Translations under genes and position numbers: made by a program
Origin: Elusimicrobium sp. An273
GTDB lineage: Bacteria > Elusimicrobiota > Elusimicrobia > Elusimicrobiales > Elusimicrobiaceae
DNA length: 64,000 nucleotides
Direction of reading: 5' to 3'
NCBI RefSeq assembly: GCF_002159705.1
Contig: NZ_NFJD01000001.1
Location: 434,001-498,000 of the forward strand
Part shown: positions 46,250 to 54,884 of the stretch, one piece after another
How positions within the stretch are numbered: position 1 is the first letter of the stretch
Layout of the letters: each line of letters begins with the position of its first letter
The notes under the pieces: generated by a model
The model's database searches: none
The model's input: only the letters and a program-made list of their open reading frames with translations
Told to the model about the DNA's origin: nothing

Positions 46250-46306
46250 TTAGCACTCTTTGTTCCTCACTGCTAGTATTATATGCAATTATTTTATTTT
46301 TGTCAA
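46250..46306 (-). promoter_or_regulatory. hrcA promoter with CIRCE operator
   Basis: Minus strand: perfect -35 TTGACA (46301-46306), 17-bp spacer, perfect -10 TATAAT (46278-46283). Just downstream lies CTAGCAGTG, 9 bp, GAGTGCTAA (46250-46276). The second half matches the CIRCE consensus exactly; the first differs at three of nine positions. Confidence 0.85.
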
Positions 46307-46309
46307 CCC

Positions 46310-46748
46310 CTTTTTTAGACTGCTAATTTTGAAATTGCCTTTCTCGTCGAATCAAAGCCCAATAAAAGCCCTTCCTACCAGCCAGTATAGAAAGGGTCAT
46401 GCACAAAAACAAGCGTATTTTTGGATTAGACTTTCGCCTCCCTGTCCACCCCCGGGAAGGCGCGGTTAGCCTGCCCTTGGAGCGCCATGGTTTGCCTCAC
46501 GCACACCTGCTTTCTGTTCCGTAAACATGTTTTGGCCCGGCGCAACCGCCTGCACATAGCGACTTTTGGAGACGGCGCCTGATACCGTGGCAAGGCTCCG
46601 CCGTAAAATGCCCATGATGAAAACAAGTGCTGACAGTTTTATACGGGGAAATCCGGCCTTTGGAAGGACTGTGCGAGATTTTGTGCAAAGAAACGGTCTA
46701 TCCCTCCTAAAGAAAAACAATTCCTTCTATTGCGGCTGTTTAAAAAGA
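46310..46748. other. Long intergenic region, possible minus-strand small RNA
   Basis: About 440 bp without a convincing gene. A GC-rich block (46430-46640) has several hairpins on the minus strand, such as ACGGCG with CGCCGT around 46570-46602. A terminator-like hairpin (stem about 46371-46377 with 46392-46398, then CTTTTATT) follows in the minus direction. I looked for tmRNA, RNase P RNA, SRP RNA and 6S RNA motifs and found no match. Short open frames here have poor starts. Confidence 0.3.
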
Positions 46749-46760
46749 TACAATATATAT
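46749..46760 (+). promoter_or_regulatory. tatD -10 box, leaderless type
   Basis: TACAAT at 46749-46754, 6 nt before the ATG. Confidence 0.45.
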
Positions 46761-47570
46761 ATGCAATTTATTGATTCGCACGCCCATTTAAACGACCCCG
46801 CTTTTGACGCCGACCGTACGGAATTAATCACCCAAAAACTGCCGCAGGCCGGCATTGCGCTTAGTGTGGAAATCGGCTGTTCGCCCGAAGAGTGGCAGCC
46901 CGCGCTGGAGTTGTCTTCGCAACATCCGTCGCTCATTCGCGCGGTGCTGGGGGTTCACCCGGAATACGCCTGCAAAATGAACGACGCAGCCTGGAAACAG
47001 CTGGCCGCCCTTTTACCGGACGAACGCAACGTGGCCGTGGGAGAAATCGGGCTGGATTACACGTGTTTGGAATTTACCGATAAAGAAAAACAGCAGGAAG
47101 CGTTTGCCCGCATGCTTGCGCTGGCCAACCAAACGCAAAAGCCGCTTGTACTGCACATCCGCCGCGAAGGCGACGATTACGCCGCCTACGAAGACAGTTT
47201 CCGCCTGTTAAAACATCAGTGGAACGGATCTTCTTCCACCGGGTATCCGGGTGTGCTCCATTGTTTTTGCGCCCGGTATGAAGAAGCCAAAAAGGCGTTG
47301 GATTTAGGGTTGCTGCTGGGGATCAACGGCTGCTTTACCTATAAAAAGAACGAATACATCCGCGAAGCCGTTAAAAAAGCGGGGGCGGACAAAATCATTT
47401 TGGAAACGGACTGTCCGTACCTTTCCCCGCAAGGAAAACGCGGCCAGCGAAACGATCCTTCCAATGTCCCGCTGATTGCCCAATTTACGGCCGATTACCT
47501 GAATATGCCGCTGGAAGAACTGGCGGAAATGACCACCCGGCAGGCAAAAGCCTTGTACGGGCTGAAATAA
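46761..47570 (+). CDS. tatD: TatD-family deoxyribonuclease
   Basis: 269 residues from ATG 46761; a frame open upstream to 46566 reads as shadow. Metal motifs DSHAHLND, VGEIGLDY, LHIRR, LHCF and ETDCPYLSP are those of TatD (3'-5' exonuclease and D-Tyr-tRNA deacylase-type family). The lipoprotein gene follows after about 30 bp. Confidence 0.94.
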   Translation: MQFIDSHAHLNDPAFDADRTELITQKLPQAGIALSVEIGCSPEEWQPALELSSQHPSLIRAVLGVHPEYACKMNDAAWKQLAALLPDERNVAVGEIGLDYTCLEFTDKEKQQEAFARMLALANQTQKPLVLHIRREGDDYAAYEDSFRLLKHQWNGSSSTGYPGVLHCFCARYEEAKKALDLGLLLGINGCFTYKKNEYIREAVKKAGADKIILETDCPYLSPQGKRGQRNDPSNVPLIAQFTADYLNMPLEELAEMTTRQAKALYGLK

Positions 47571-47599
47571 ATTTGTTATAGTGGGAAAACGGAGTGCAT

Positions 47600-48178
47600 A
47601 TGAAAAAATGGGGACTGGTTTTTGTATTTGGCACGCTGCTATTGGCAGGGTGCACCACGAAAGAGCAAGAACAGCAAATCCGCTTGTTTTGGCTGCAGCA
47701 ATACAGCAATTTGATAGTGAAAAAGCTGGCGTCTGCCCCGGCGGAGCTTGCCAACAATCCTCAATTTAAAAAGCTGACGGCCTCGCTGGAGCAGTCTTTT
47801 GGCAAGAATCTGCCGGCCCAGCCTGCGGCGGCCCGCCCCGCGCAGCCACAAATTATGGAAGTATCCATGTCCGAAGACCTGCTGCCGGGCAAAGCCTCCG
47901 AAGCCGATCGCACCCGTATGAAACGCGCCTTGGAAGCGGTGCAGCTTTCCAATCAAAGCACGCTTACGGATATTGCCGCCACTTTTGGCAACAACGTCAA
48001 ATACCAGGCCTTTTTAATTACGGCCCAAACGGAACGCCAACTAAAGAAAACCGCCGAACAAAGTGCCACTTTTACGGCTTATTTTCAGACTCAACAGCAA
48101 TTATTAAAGGAGCAAGACCGCCAGATTAACGAATTGCTGCGCAAGAATACGGCCAGCATTAAAAATATCCGCCGCTAA
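47600..48178 (+). CDS. Lipoprotein of unknown function
   Basis: 192 residues. Signal peptide with lipobox LLAGC; the lipidated Cys is at residue 18. The ATG at 47600 has GGAG 5 nt upstream, better than the GTG at 47594. The mature protein is helical and Gln-rich with a Pro/Ala linker at about 75-85. The end is coiled-coil-like (QTQQQLLKEQDRQINELL). No family recognised. Confidence 0.78.
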   Translation: MKKWGLVFVFGTLLLAGCTTKEQEQQIRLFWLQQYSNLIVKKLASAPAELANNPQFKKLTASLEQSFGKNLPAQPAAARPAQPQIMEVSMSEDLLPGKASEADRTRMKRALEAVQLSNQSTLTDIAATFGNNVKYQAFLITAQTERQLKKTAEQSATFTAYFQTQQQLLKEQDRQINELLRKNTASIKNIRR

Positions 48179-48246
48179 AACGCCACGCGGGGTTTTCCCC
48201 TGCCGCGTACCGGCCCCTAATAAACGATTGTTTGCTTTATGCCCAT

Positions 48247-48277
48247 AAAAAACCCCGCCCATACGAGCGGGGTTTTT
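48247..48277. terminator. Bidirectional intrinsic terminator
   Basis: Eleven-bp stem 48248-48258 with 48267-48277, loop of 8 nt; serves the lipoprotein gene and rplT. Confidence 0.9.
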
Positions 48278-48296
48278 ACTTGCAAAGCAGAAACGC

Positions 48297-48644
48297 TTAC
48301 GCGGCTTTGACCACGTCCACCAATTTCTTGAAGGACACCGGGTCTTTGATCGCCATTTCGGACAACATTTTGCGGTTAAGCGTAATGTTGGCCTTGGCAA
48401 GGCCGCTGATGAATTTAGAGTAAGACAAACCTTCCTCTCTCACCGCGGCATTGATGCGGGTAATCCACAACTGGCGGTAAGTGGTTTTTTTGTCTTTGCG
48501 GCCAACGTAAGCATGCACGCCGGATTTATCCAGCTGCTGGGTGGCCATGCGCAAGCGGCGGGATTTGTCTCCATAGTAGCCGCTGGCTCTTTTCAATACT
48601 TTTTTCTTTCTTGCGTGTCTGGCAACGCTGAATTTAATTCTCAT
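48297..48644 (-). CDS. rplT: Ribosomal protein L20
   Basis: 115 residues, RIKFSVARHARKKKVLKRA and YYGDKSRRLRMATQQL are L20 features. Binds 23S rRNA and commonly represses its own operon. Twelve bp after rpmI. Confidence 0.97.
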   Translation of the reverse strand: MRIKFSVARHARKKKVLKRASGYYGDKSRRLRMATQQLDKSGVHAYVGRKDKKTTYRQLWITRINAAVREEGLSYSKFISGLAKANITLNRKMLSEMAIKDPVSFKKLVDVVKAA

Positions 48645-48656
48645 GTTTCTACCCTC

Positions 48657-48863
48657 TTATTTGGCCATAGGAAGATATTTTTCCAAGATCTTCCCTTTGT
48701 TAGACTCGGGCGTAATCACGCCGGTCTTTCTGGTTTCGTGCTTCCGGGAGGCAGAAACAGGCGTAAGCAAGTGTTTTCTGCCGGCTTTTCTGTGGGTGAA
48801 TTTACCCGTGGCGGTTTTTCTGAAGCGTTTTTTGCCGCCGCTGTGGTTTTTCAATTTAGGCAT
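48657..48863 (-). CDS. rpmI: Ribosomal protein L35
   Basis: 68 residues, very basic; MPKLKNHSGGKKRFRKTATG is the usual start. Middle gene of infC-rpmI-rplT. About 100 bp separate it from infC, with a weak AACC/GGTT hairpin before a T run (about 48945-48965) that may reduce read-through. Confidence 0.96.
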   Translation of the reverse strand: MPKLKNHSGGKKRFRKTATGKFTHRKAGRKHLLTPVSASRKHETRKTGVITPESNKGKILEKYLPMAK

Positions 48864-48965
48864 TTTATCATTACCTCTGTTTAATTAGTTCTTTTTCCGA
48901 ACAACCTGCGCCGGGAGCCGGTCAAGCCCCGCACGCAGTACACTAAAAAGAACCTAAAAATCGGT

Positions 48966-49505
48966 TTAGTTTTTGGGCACAAACGTCATAGACATCCGGT
49001 TGCCCATGGACTGCAGTCCGCCGTCCACATTGGCAAGCTCGGCCAAACGTTTGGCCGTATCGTTTAAAATCTGGATGCCGATATCCTTGTGCTGGTTTTC
49101 GCGGCCGTGGAACACCACTACGAAACGCACCATATCCTTCTTGCGAAGGAACTCTTCAATCTGGCGGATTTTCACGTCCAGATCGTGCGGAGCAATGCGC
49201 GATTTGATGCGCAGCTCTTTTAACGTTACTTTGGCTTGTTTTTTTTTGGCTTCCGCCGCTTTCTTGCCCTGTTCGTAAACATACCGGTTGTAATCGAGTA
49301 TCTTACACACAGGAGGCTGGGCGTTGGGTGAAATTTCCACCAAGTCCAACTCTTGTTCTTTGGCCAAGGCGATGGCTTGCGCCACCGGCATGACCCCAAT
49401 CATCGTGCCGTCGGTATTAATGACTCTTACTTCGGGCACACGGATGTTCTGGTTTCTGCGATAGAGATCTTTTTTGTATTCTCTTCTGTTATCGTATCTG
49501 GCCAT
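48966..49505 (-). CDS. infC: Translation initiation factor IF-3
   Basis: 179 residues: N-terminal domain (RRNQNIRVPEVRVINTDG), linker and C-terminal domain (KEIRIKSRIAPHDLDVK-like, VVFHGRENQHKDIG). Starts with ATG, unlike the AUU start used for autoregulation in E. coli. Strong promoter and 5' hairpin upstream. Confidence 0.97.
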   Translation of the reverse strand: MARYDNRREYKKDLYRRNQNIRVPEVRVINTDGTMIGVMPVAQAIALAKEQELDLVEISPNAQPPVCKILDYNRYVYEQGKKAAEAKKKQAKVTLKELRIKSRIAPHDLDVKIRQIEEFLRKKDMVRFVVVFHGRENQHKDIGIQILNDTAKRLAELANVDGGLQSMGNRMSMTFVPKN

Positions 49506-49519
49506 TTAGTTATTCTTTC

Positions 49520-49582
49520 AAAAAAATAGTTCCCCTATACGGGAACATATTTATTATACCAACTTCCGCAAAAATGTGTCAA
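49520..49582 (-). promoter_or_regulatory. infC promoter with hairpin at the transcript 5' end
   Basis: Minus strand: perfect -35 TTGACA (49577-49582), 18-bp spacer, perfect -10 TATAAT (49553-49558). The transcript would begin near 49546 with the hairpin GTTCCC...GGGAAC (49529-49546) followed by a run of seven T. Confidence 0.7.
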
Positions 49583-49995
49583 CGCGCGGGCGGGTTGGAG
49601 GCCTGATACAAAAGCACGCCGTCCTTCCACAGCCGCCACCCTTGCGCCGGGCGCAACAGGCGCCACGGGCTTTCCGGCTGCGTCCAACAGGGGCCGTCTT
49701 CCGTAAACGAGCGGGAAAGAATCAACGGGCTTGTTTTAACCGGCAAAAAGACTTCCGCCTGCGTTCCGTCTAAAGACAGCACCACATACGCCGCCGTTTC
49801 ATCCTGCACGCCGCTAAGCGTAATGCCTTCTTCCCACACCCGTATGCACGCCTGCCGGGCCGTACTCCACGTATAGCCGGCGGACGGGATGCAGCCGTGC
49901 CCGTCCCTGTCCGCGCCCAACGGGGCCTGCACAAGCGGCTGGCCGGCACAGGCCGCCAGTCCCAAACTTGCCAACATCACTCCGAAACGTTTCAT
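49579..49995 (-). CDS. Lipoprotein of unknown function
   Basis: 138 residues from ATG 49995; eleven more open codons upstream cross the promoter. Lipobox LAAC, lipidated Cys at residue 16. A short Cys-containing segment (HGCIPSAGYTWSTARQACI) resembles the start of small Cys-rich lipoproteins with a potential disulphide. The rest is beta-like. TATAAT (50002-50007) ends 6 nt before the ATG, with TTG at the -35 position. Confidence 0.78.
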   Translation of the reverse strand: MKRFGVMLASLGLAACAGQPLVQAPLGADRDGHGCIPSAGYTWSTARQACIRVWEEGITLSGVQDETAAYVVLSLDGTQAEVFLPVKTSPLILSRSFTEDGPCWTQPESPWRLLRPAQGWRLWKDGVLLYQASNPPAR

Positions 49996-50032
49996 GGGTT
50001 TATTATAGAATTTCCGCGGGCGTTGCACAATA

Positions 50033-50058
50033 ACAAAGGCCCCTTGCGGGGCCTTTGT
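50033..50058 (-). terminator. Terminator hairpin of the GIN-domain gene
   Basis: Eleven-bp perfect stem 50033-50043 with 50048-50058, loop TTGC; the T run in the minus direction is poor (ATTGTG). Confidence 0.6.
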
Positions 50059-50072
50059 TGCAAAAGACGGTT

Positions 50073-50876
50073 TTAATCGTCGTAGTCGTCGTAATCTTCG
50101 TCGCGGTCGCGCACGACTTTGCGGGCATTGCCTTCTTTGCGAAGCGTAGAAGGGTATCCTCTGTATTCAATTCTGCCGCGGCCGTTGGCTTGGGCATATA
50201 AGGCTTCGCTGGCGTTTACTTTAATTTTGCCGGAAGCGTTCGTGGTGGCACGCACCGTAACGGCGCGCAAATCGTCGGCGTCAATTTCGCCCGAGCCGTT
50301 GTTGGTCAACACGGCTTCTTCCGCCGTGCCGGACAAATCCACATCGGCCCGGCCGTCCGCCGTGGCTTTTACCTGCTGCACATGCACCCGGCCCAGCTCA
50401 ATATCCGAGCGGTCATAGGCGGCTACCGTAATGGTGTCGGCGTTTACGTAATCCATAGAAATATCCGAATCCGCATCCGTGGTCAGCACCAGTTGGTTGG
50501 CATCCAGCGAGCCGCGCAGGTCAAATTCGCCGCTTTGGCTGGCGGTTACGGCCGTCAATTCCGGCGCTCTTACCGCTACGCGCAGTTCGTATTCGCCGCG
50601 CACGCGCACCGGGCGCGTAAAGCTGACGAGCAATACCCCGTTTTCTACCCGTACGTCCGACAGCGCCACCAGGTTCTCCCGTCCGCTGACCGTGACGGAA
50701 GTGATTTTATCCTGCATAAAATCCACTTCAATATCGCCGCGCACTTCTACCGCGTGGAATGCCGGCAGATGGTTGACATCACGCGATACATAGCGCCCCC
50801 GGCCGGTGACCGACTCCGCAAACACAGGAGCCGCCGCCAAAAGCGCCGCAAGTAAGAATAGACTGATTTTTCTCAT
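50073..50876 (-). CDS. Exported GIN-domain (DUF2807) protein
   Basis: 267 residues. Signal peptide MRKISLFLLAALLAAAPVFA, then a right-handed beta-helix-like repeat domain: FHAVEVRGDIEVDFMQD, LVALSDVRVENGVLLVSF, VTASQSGEFDLRGSLDANQL, DADSDISMDY, GRADVDLSG, NGSGEIDADD, NASGKIKVNAS. This is the pattern of DUF2807, a putative adhesin head domain of unknown ligand. The tail is acidic (DEDYDDYDD). Confidence 0.88.
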   Translation of the reverse strand: MRKISLFLLAALLAAAPVFAESVTGRGRYVSRDVNHLPAFHAVEVRGDIEVDFMQDKITSVTVSGRENLVALSDVRVENGVLLVSFTRPVRVRGEYELRVAVRAPELTAVTASQSGEFDLRGSLDANQLVLTTDADSDISMDYVNADTITVAAYDRSDIELGRVHVQQVKATADGRADVDLSGTAEEAVLTNNGSGEIDADDLRAVTVRATTNASGKIKVNASEALYAQANGRGRIEYRGYPSTLRKEGNARKVVRDRDEDYDDYDD

Positions 50877-51060
50877 TTTCTTTCTCCCTTAAGTTAATTT
50901 TTAGCTTTTTTATCTTAGCACAAAAAAAACGATGATACCAGTATAAAAATTTATTATTCCCTTGTCGTGCCGTTTTCCCCGCGCGCGTTCCTGCAAGGGC
51001 GGCGTAAATTTGCTAAAATCTATATAACTTTTATTACAATTTGTTTTGAAGGTGGGGAAA

Positions 51061-51471
51061 ATGAGCAACAGAAGAATGGCCCGGGAATGTGCCTTGCAAT
51101 CGCTTTATTACGCAGACAGCGCCAAAGACGCCCAGGAAAAAGACGTCCTGCGCTATGCGGCGGACTTTAAAAGAGAATTGGGGGATTGCTACCCGTTTTG
51201 CCAAGACCTGGTTTCCGGCACGACCGAACATTTGAAAGAGATTGATAAGCTCGTTTCCGCCTATGCCAAAAACTGGACGGTGGCCCGCATGTCGGCGGTA
51301 GACCGCTCCATTTTGCGCATGGCCACCTATGAAATGGTTTTCAGCCCGGAAAAAACGCCCGTTCCCGCCATTATTGACGAAGCCATTGAACTGGCGAAAA
51401 AATACTCCACCGAAAATTCCAGCAAGTTCATCAACGGCCTGCTGGATCAGCTGAAAAAAGAACGCAAATAA
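51061..51471 (+). CDS. nusB: Transcription antitermination factor NusB
   Basis: 136 residues from ATG 51061, with GAAGGTGGGG upstream; a TTG five codons earlier overlaps that site. [41 protein letters not shown] and [13 protein letters not shown] are NusB motifs. Binds boxA of rRNA transcripts. ligA starts 5 nt after the stop. Confidence 0.94.
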   Translation: MSNRRMARECALQSLYYADSAKDAQEKDVLRYAADFKRELGDCYPFCQDLVSGTTEHLKEIDKLVSAYAKNWTVARMSAVDRSILRMATYEMVFSPEKTPVPAIIDEAIELAKKYSTENSSKFINGLLDQLKKERK

Positions 51472-51476
51472 AAGTT

Positions 51477-53462
51477 ATGCACCCGAAAGAAGAGATTGAA
51501 CGGCTTAAAAAGCTGATCAATTACCATAACAACCTTTACTACAATTTGGACAATCCGATTTTGTCCGATACGCAGTACGACGAACTCTACAAACAATTAA
51601 AAGACCTGGAAGACCAATACCCCCAGTACCGCACCAAAAATTCGCCCACCCAGCGCGTGGGCGGCCAAGCCGGGACGATGTTTTCCCCGGTGCGGCACAC
51701 GACGCCGATGCTGTCGCTGGACAACTCCTACTCGGCAGACGACATCCGCGAATGGTACGCCCGCGCCGAAAAAACACTCCAGCGCAATGATTTTGAAATG
51801 GTGGTGGAAGGGAAAATAGACGGGGTGTCCTGTTCGCTGACGTACGAAAACGGCATTTTGGTAACGGCCGCCAGCCGCGGGGACGGAAAAGTAGGCGAAG
51901 ACATTACCGCCAACGCGCGCACCGTGTGCAATATCCCGCAAAAAATAGAAAACGCCCCCGCCGGATTGTTGGAAATCCGCGGCGAGGTGTATCTGGATAA
52001 AAAAGATTTGGAAGAACTCAACCGCAAGCAACAGCTGGCGGGCGAAAACACCTTTGCCAATACCCGCAACGCCGCGGCCGGCTCACTGCGCCAAAAAGAC
52101 CCGCAAATTACCGCCCAGCGGCCGCTTAAATTTTTTGCCCATTCCTTTGGCGCGGGAAACATCGCGGCCGATTCCTTCAGCGGGTTTATTGATTTGTGCC
52201 GCCAATGGGGTTTTTCCGTCTGTCCCGCGCGCACCAAAACCACGCAGATTTCCGAAGTCATCCGTTTTTATAATCAGTTTGAAGCTTCCCGCCGCCAACT
52301 GCCCTTTGACGTAGACGGCCTGGTGGTAAAAGTAAACCGTTTTGAATTTCAGCGCATTTTAGGCGTTACCGCCAAAAGCCCCCGCTGGGCCATCGCTTTT
52401 AAATACCCCGCCCCGCAAGCCACCACCGCCGTCAACCACATTCTTTTTTCCGTGGGCCGAAGCGGCGTGATTACCCCCGTGGCCGAGCTGCAGCCCGTGC
52501 CGGTGGGCGGCGTAACCATTTCCAACGCGACCCTGCACAATTTTGACGAAATTAAACGCCTGGGCGTGCGCGTGGGCGATACGGTGATTGTAGAGCGAGC
52601 GGGAGAAGTCATCCCCAAAATTATCAAAGTGGTGGAGCACAAAGGGCAAGAAGAAGTCCTGCCCCCGACTGTTTGCCCGTCCTGCGGCGGGCCGGTGTAC
52701 AAAGAGCCCGACGAAGTGGGGTATTATTGCGTCAATCCGTCCTGCCCGGCGCAGCTGCGGGCGCGGCTGTTGCACTTTGCCTCGCGCGGGGCCATGGATA
52801 TTGACGGGCTGGGCGACGTGGTGATGGATCAATTATTGGAAAACCATTACGTGTCCGACTTTGCGGATATTTATAATTTGACGTTTTTGCATTTGTTAAA
52901 TTTGGAAAATTTTAAAGACAAAAAAGCCCAAAACCTCTTAGACGCCATTGAAGCCAGCAAACAAAAACCGCTTTCGCGCCTGTTGTTTGCGCTGGGCATT
53001 GCGTTTGTGGGCGCAAAGACCGCCGAAATTTTGGCAGACCGCTTCCGCACGCTGGACTCCTTGAAAAACGCGTCTTTGGAAGACTTGCAAAACGTGCGGG
53101 AAGTGGGCGAGATTGTGTCCAAAAGCATTTACGATTTTTTCCGAAATCCGCGCGCCCAGGAACAAATTGAACGCTTGCGCGCGGCGGGGCTTAATTTTAC
53201 GCAGCCCAAAAAAGAGCTCTCCGGCAATATCTTGGACGGAAAAACGCTTGTGTTTACCGGCGAGCTCAAAACGATGACCCGCCCGCAGGCCGAACTGCTG
53301 GCCAAGCAATACGGCGGGAAAGCCAGCTCCAGCGTGTCTAAAAAAACGGCCTATGTGGTGGCGGGGGAAGCCGCCGGCAGCAAGCTGGCCAAAGCCCGAG
53401 AGCTGGGCGTACCGGTGCTGACGGAAGAAGAATTTTTAAAGTTGATCGGCAAACAAGCTTAA
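51477..53462 (+). CDS. ligA: NAD-dependent DNA ligase
   Basis: 661 residues, normal LigA length. Domain Ia ([18 protein letters not shown]), adenylation domain with Lys113 in [11 protein letters not shown] fold, Cys4 zinc finger (CPSCGGPV ... CVNPSCPAQ), helix-hairpin-helix repeats and C-terminal BRCT domain (about 585-661). All key parts present. Confidence 0.98.
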   Translation: MHPKEEIERLKKLINYHNNLYYNLDNPILSDTQYDELYKQLKDLEDQYPQYRTKNSPTQRVGGQAGTMFSPVRHTTPMLSLDNSYSADDIREWYARAEKTLQRNDFEMVVEGKIDGVSCSLTYENGILVTAASRGDGKVGEDITANARTVCNIPQKIENAPAGLLEIRGEVYLDKKDLEELNRKQQLAGENTFANTRNAAAGSLRQKDPQITAQRPLKFFAHSFGAGNIAADSFSGFIDLCRQWGFSVCPARTKTTQISEVIRFYNQFEASRRQLPFDVDGLVVKVNRFEFQRILGVTAKSPRWAIAFKYPAPQATTAVNHILFSVGRSGVITPVAELQPVPVGGVTISNATLHNFDEIKRLGVRVGDTVIVERAGEVIPKIIKVVEHKGQEEVLPPTVCPSCGGPVYKEPDEVGYYCVNPSCPAQLRARLLHFASRGAMDIDGLGDVVMDQLLENHYVSDFADIYNLTFLHLLNLENFKDKKAQNLLDAIEASKQKPLSRLLFALGIAFVGAKTAEILADRFRTLDSLKNASLEDLQNVREVGEIVSKSIYDFFRNPRAQEQIERLRAAGLNFTQPKKELSGNILDGKTLVFTGELKTMTRPQAELLAKQYGGKASSSVSKKTAYVVAGEAAGSKLAKARELGVPVLTEEEFLKLIGKQA

Positions 53463-53474
53463 AACGCGCAAGAC

Positions 53475-53510
53475 AAAAAAAGAGCGGGGGCAAAGCCTCC
53501 GCTCTTTTTT
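53475..53510. terminator. Bidirectional intrinsic terminator
   Basis: Fifteen-bp stem 53476-53490 with 53496-53510 (one G-T wobble); serves ligA and the convergent TPR gene. Confidence 0.88.
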
Positions 53511-53522
53511 AGATTTGTCCGT

Positions 53523-54884
53523 CTATTCCAATAAATTCCCGTCGTCCAAACACACCGTATAGCCGTAAAACGCATAGCTTTCCACCAGCGAGTTGGACGG
53601 CACTTTTACTTTGGGGTTGCGCTTGGCGTGCGCCGCCATTAAGTAATAATACGCCACGCCTTTTTTGGGGTCGGCCGTTTGGCGCGCCAACACGAAATAG
53701 CGCACGTCGTTTTTGGTAACGGGCAGAACATATACCCCCAATTTGCTGCGCAAAGTTTCATCGGAGCATTTGGTTTGGTTTTGAATCATTTTGTATTCGG
53801 AGCGCGTAATTTCCACATAGCCGGCGTCTTTCAGCTCCTGCACGCGGGCGGATACTTTGGCCAAAAACGCCTGCGTGGGCGGCACCGCTTCGTTGGGCAT
53901 CAGAAACGCTTTGCGCCCTTTCAACGCTTCGGTATACACGTAAAATCCGCTTTCCGTGAGGGTGCTTTCCGGCGTAAAAATTTTTTCGCCCTTCATATCT
54001 CTTAAATCAAATACATCTTTAATGGGCACGCCTACTTTTTGGAACACGGCAATCGCATCCTGCCCAATGCTTTTTTCCAAGGCGTTATAACCCGCCAGCG
54101 TAAGCATTTCCCGCTCGAAGCTGGTGTCTTTGTTAATGGTAACAATATACTCCGAAGGAACTTTAGCGTATTTATTTTTTAAATAATCAATGCCGCGGCG
54201 CTGTTCGGCTTGGTGAATTTTTTCAAACAACGCTTTGTTTTCATCGGTCAGTTCCGTGGCGTCCGGTTCCACGGCGTAGCGCTGTTTAAGCGCGGTAAGC
54301 ATTTCGTCGTTGGTCAAATAGTCCGGCTCCAAATTAATCAGCCGTTTGCGCGCAATCAAATTCAGCGGTTCCACCGCCAGGGCCGAGCGGTAATACTCGC
54401 TGGCGCCCTGCTTGTCGCCCTGATACTCCACAATCACGCCCTTGCCCACCAGCGAATTGACGTTGGCCGCATTATATTCCAGCGATTTGGAATAGAGCTT
54501 AAGCGCTTTGTCGTTTTGCTGTTGCTTCAGCGCAATATCCCCCAACATGGAATACGTGTACGACCAATACGGCGAGTTGCGCTTCATGCTGCGGGTGGCG
54601 GCGGTAAAGTATTTTTCCGCTCCTTTCAAATCGTCCTGCGTCAGCAGTACGCCCGCCAGCGACAAAAGCGCTTCCACATTGTCGGAATCCAGTTTTAAGC
54701 ACCGCGTAAAAACGTCCTGCGCCTGCAAATAATCTTTGGCGGCATAGGCTTTTTTGCCGCTTTCCAAACACGACGAAATGTTTTGCTGCTTGGCTCCCGC
54801 CGCCCAGAGTTCCCCCGGCAGCAGGCCCAGCGCCAGCCACAACGCCAAACAATTAGAAAAAGGTTTTAAATAATGCATAAGCAA
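53523..54884 (-). CDS. Exported TPR protein
   Basis: 453 residues; an ATG two codons later is an equal start. Signal peptide up to about residue 29 (PGELWAAG). Four or so TPR units at about 37-190 (AYAAKDYLQAQDVFTRCLKL, ALLSLAGVLLTQDDLKGAEK, MLGDIALKQQQNDKALKLYS, GKGVIVEYQGDKQGASEYY). The C-terminal 250 residues form an unrecognised domain. Overlaps the synthase stop by 32 bp and is the last gene of that operon. Confidence 0.78.
   Translation of the reverse strand: MLMHYLKPFSNCLALWLALGLLPGELWAAGAKQQNISSCLESGKKAYAAKDYLQAQDVFTRCLKLDSDNVEALLSLAGVLLTQDDLKGAEKYFTAATRSMKRNSPYWSYTYSMLGDIALKQQQNDKALKLYSKSLEYNAANVNSLVGKGVIVEYQGDKQGASEYYRSALAVEPLNLIARKRLINLEPDYLTNDEMLTALKQRYAVEPDATELTDENKALFEKIHQAEQRRGIDYLKNKYAKVPSEYIVTINKDTSFEREMLTLAGYNALEKSIGQDAIAVFQKVGVPIKDVFDLRDMKGEKIFTPESTLTESGFYVYTEALKGRKAFLMPNEAVPPTQAFLAKVSARVQELKDAGYVEITRSEYKMIQNQTKCSDETLRSKLGVYVLPVTKNDVRYFVLARQTADPKKGVAYYYLMAAHAKRNPKVKVPSNSLVESYAFYGYTVCLDDGNLLE

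Noticed and set aside
46466-46720. Minus-strand open frame of 84 codons in the long intergenic region
   Set aside because: The AGGAGG lies inside the frame, not before its TTG start, and the composition is not protein-like.
46310-46748. Known housekeeping RNA (tmRNA, RNase P, SRP or 6S RNA)
   Set aside because: None of the conserved sequence blocks I know for these RNAs is present on either strand.
46566-46760. N-terminal extension of tatD
   Set aside because: TatD begins at MQFIDSHAHL (46761), the usual start of the family; the extension crosses the promoter box.
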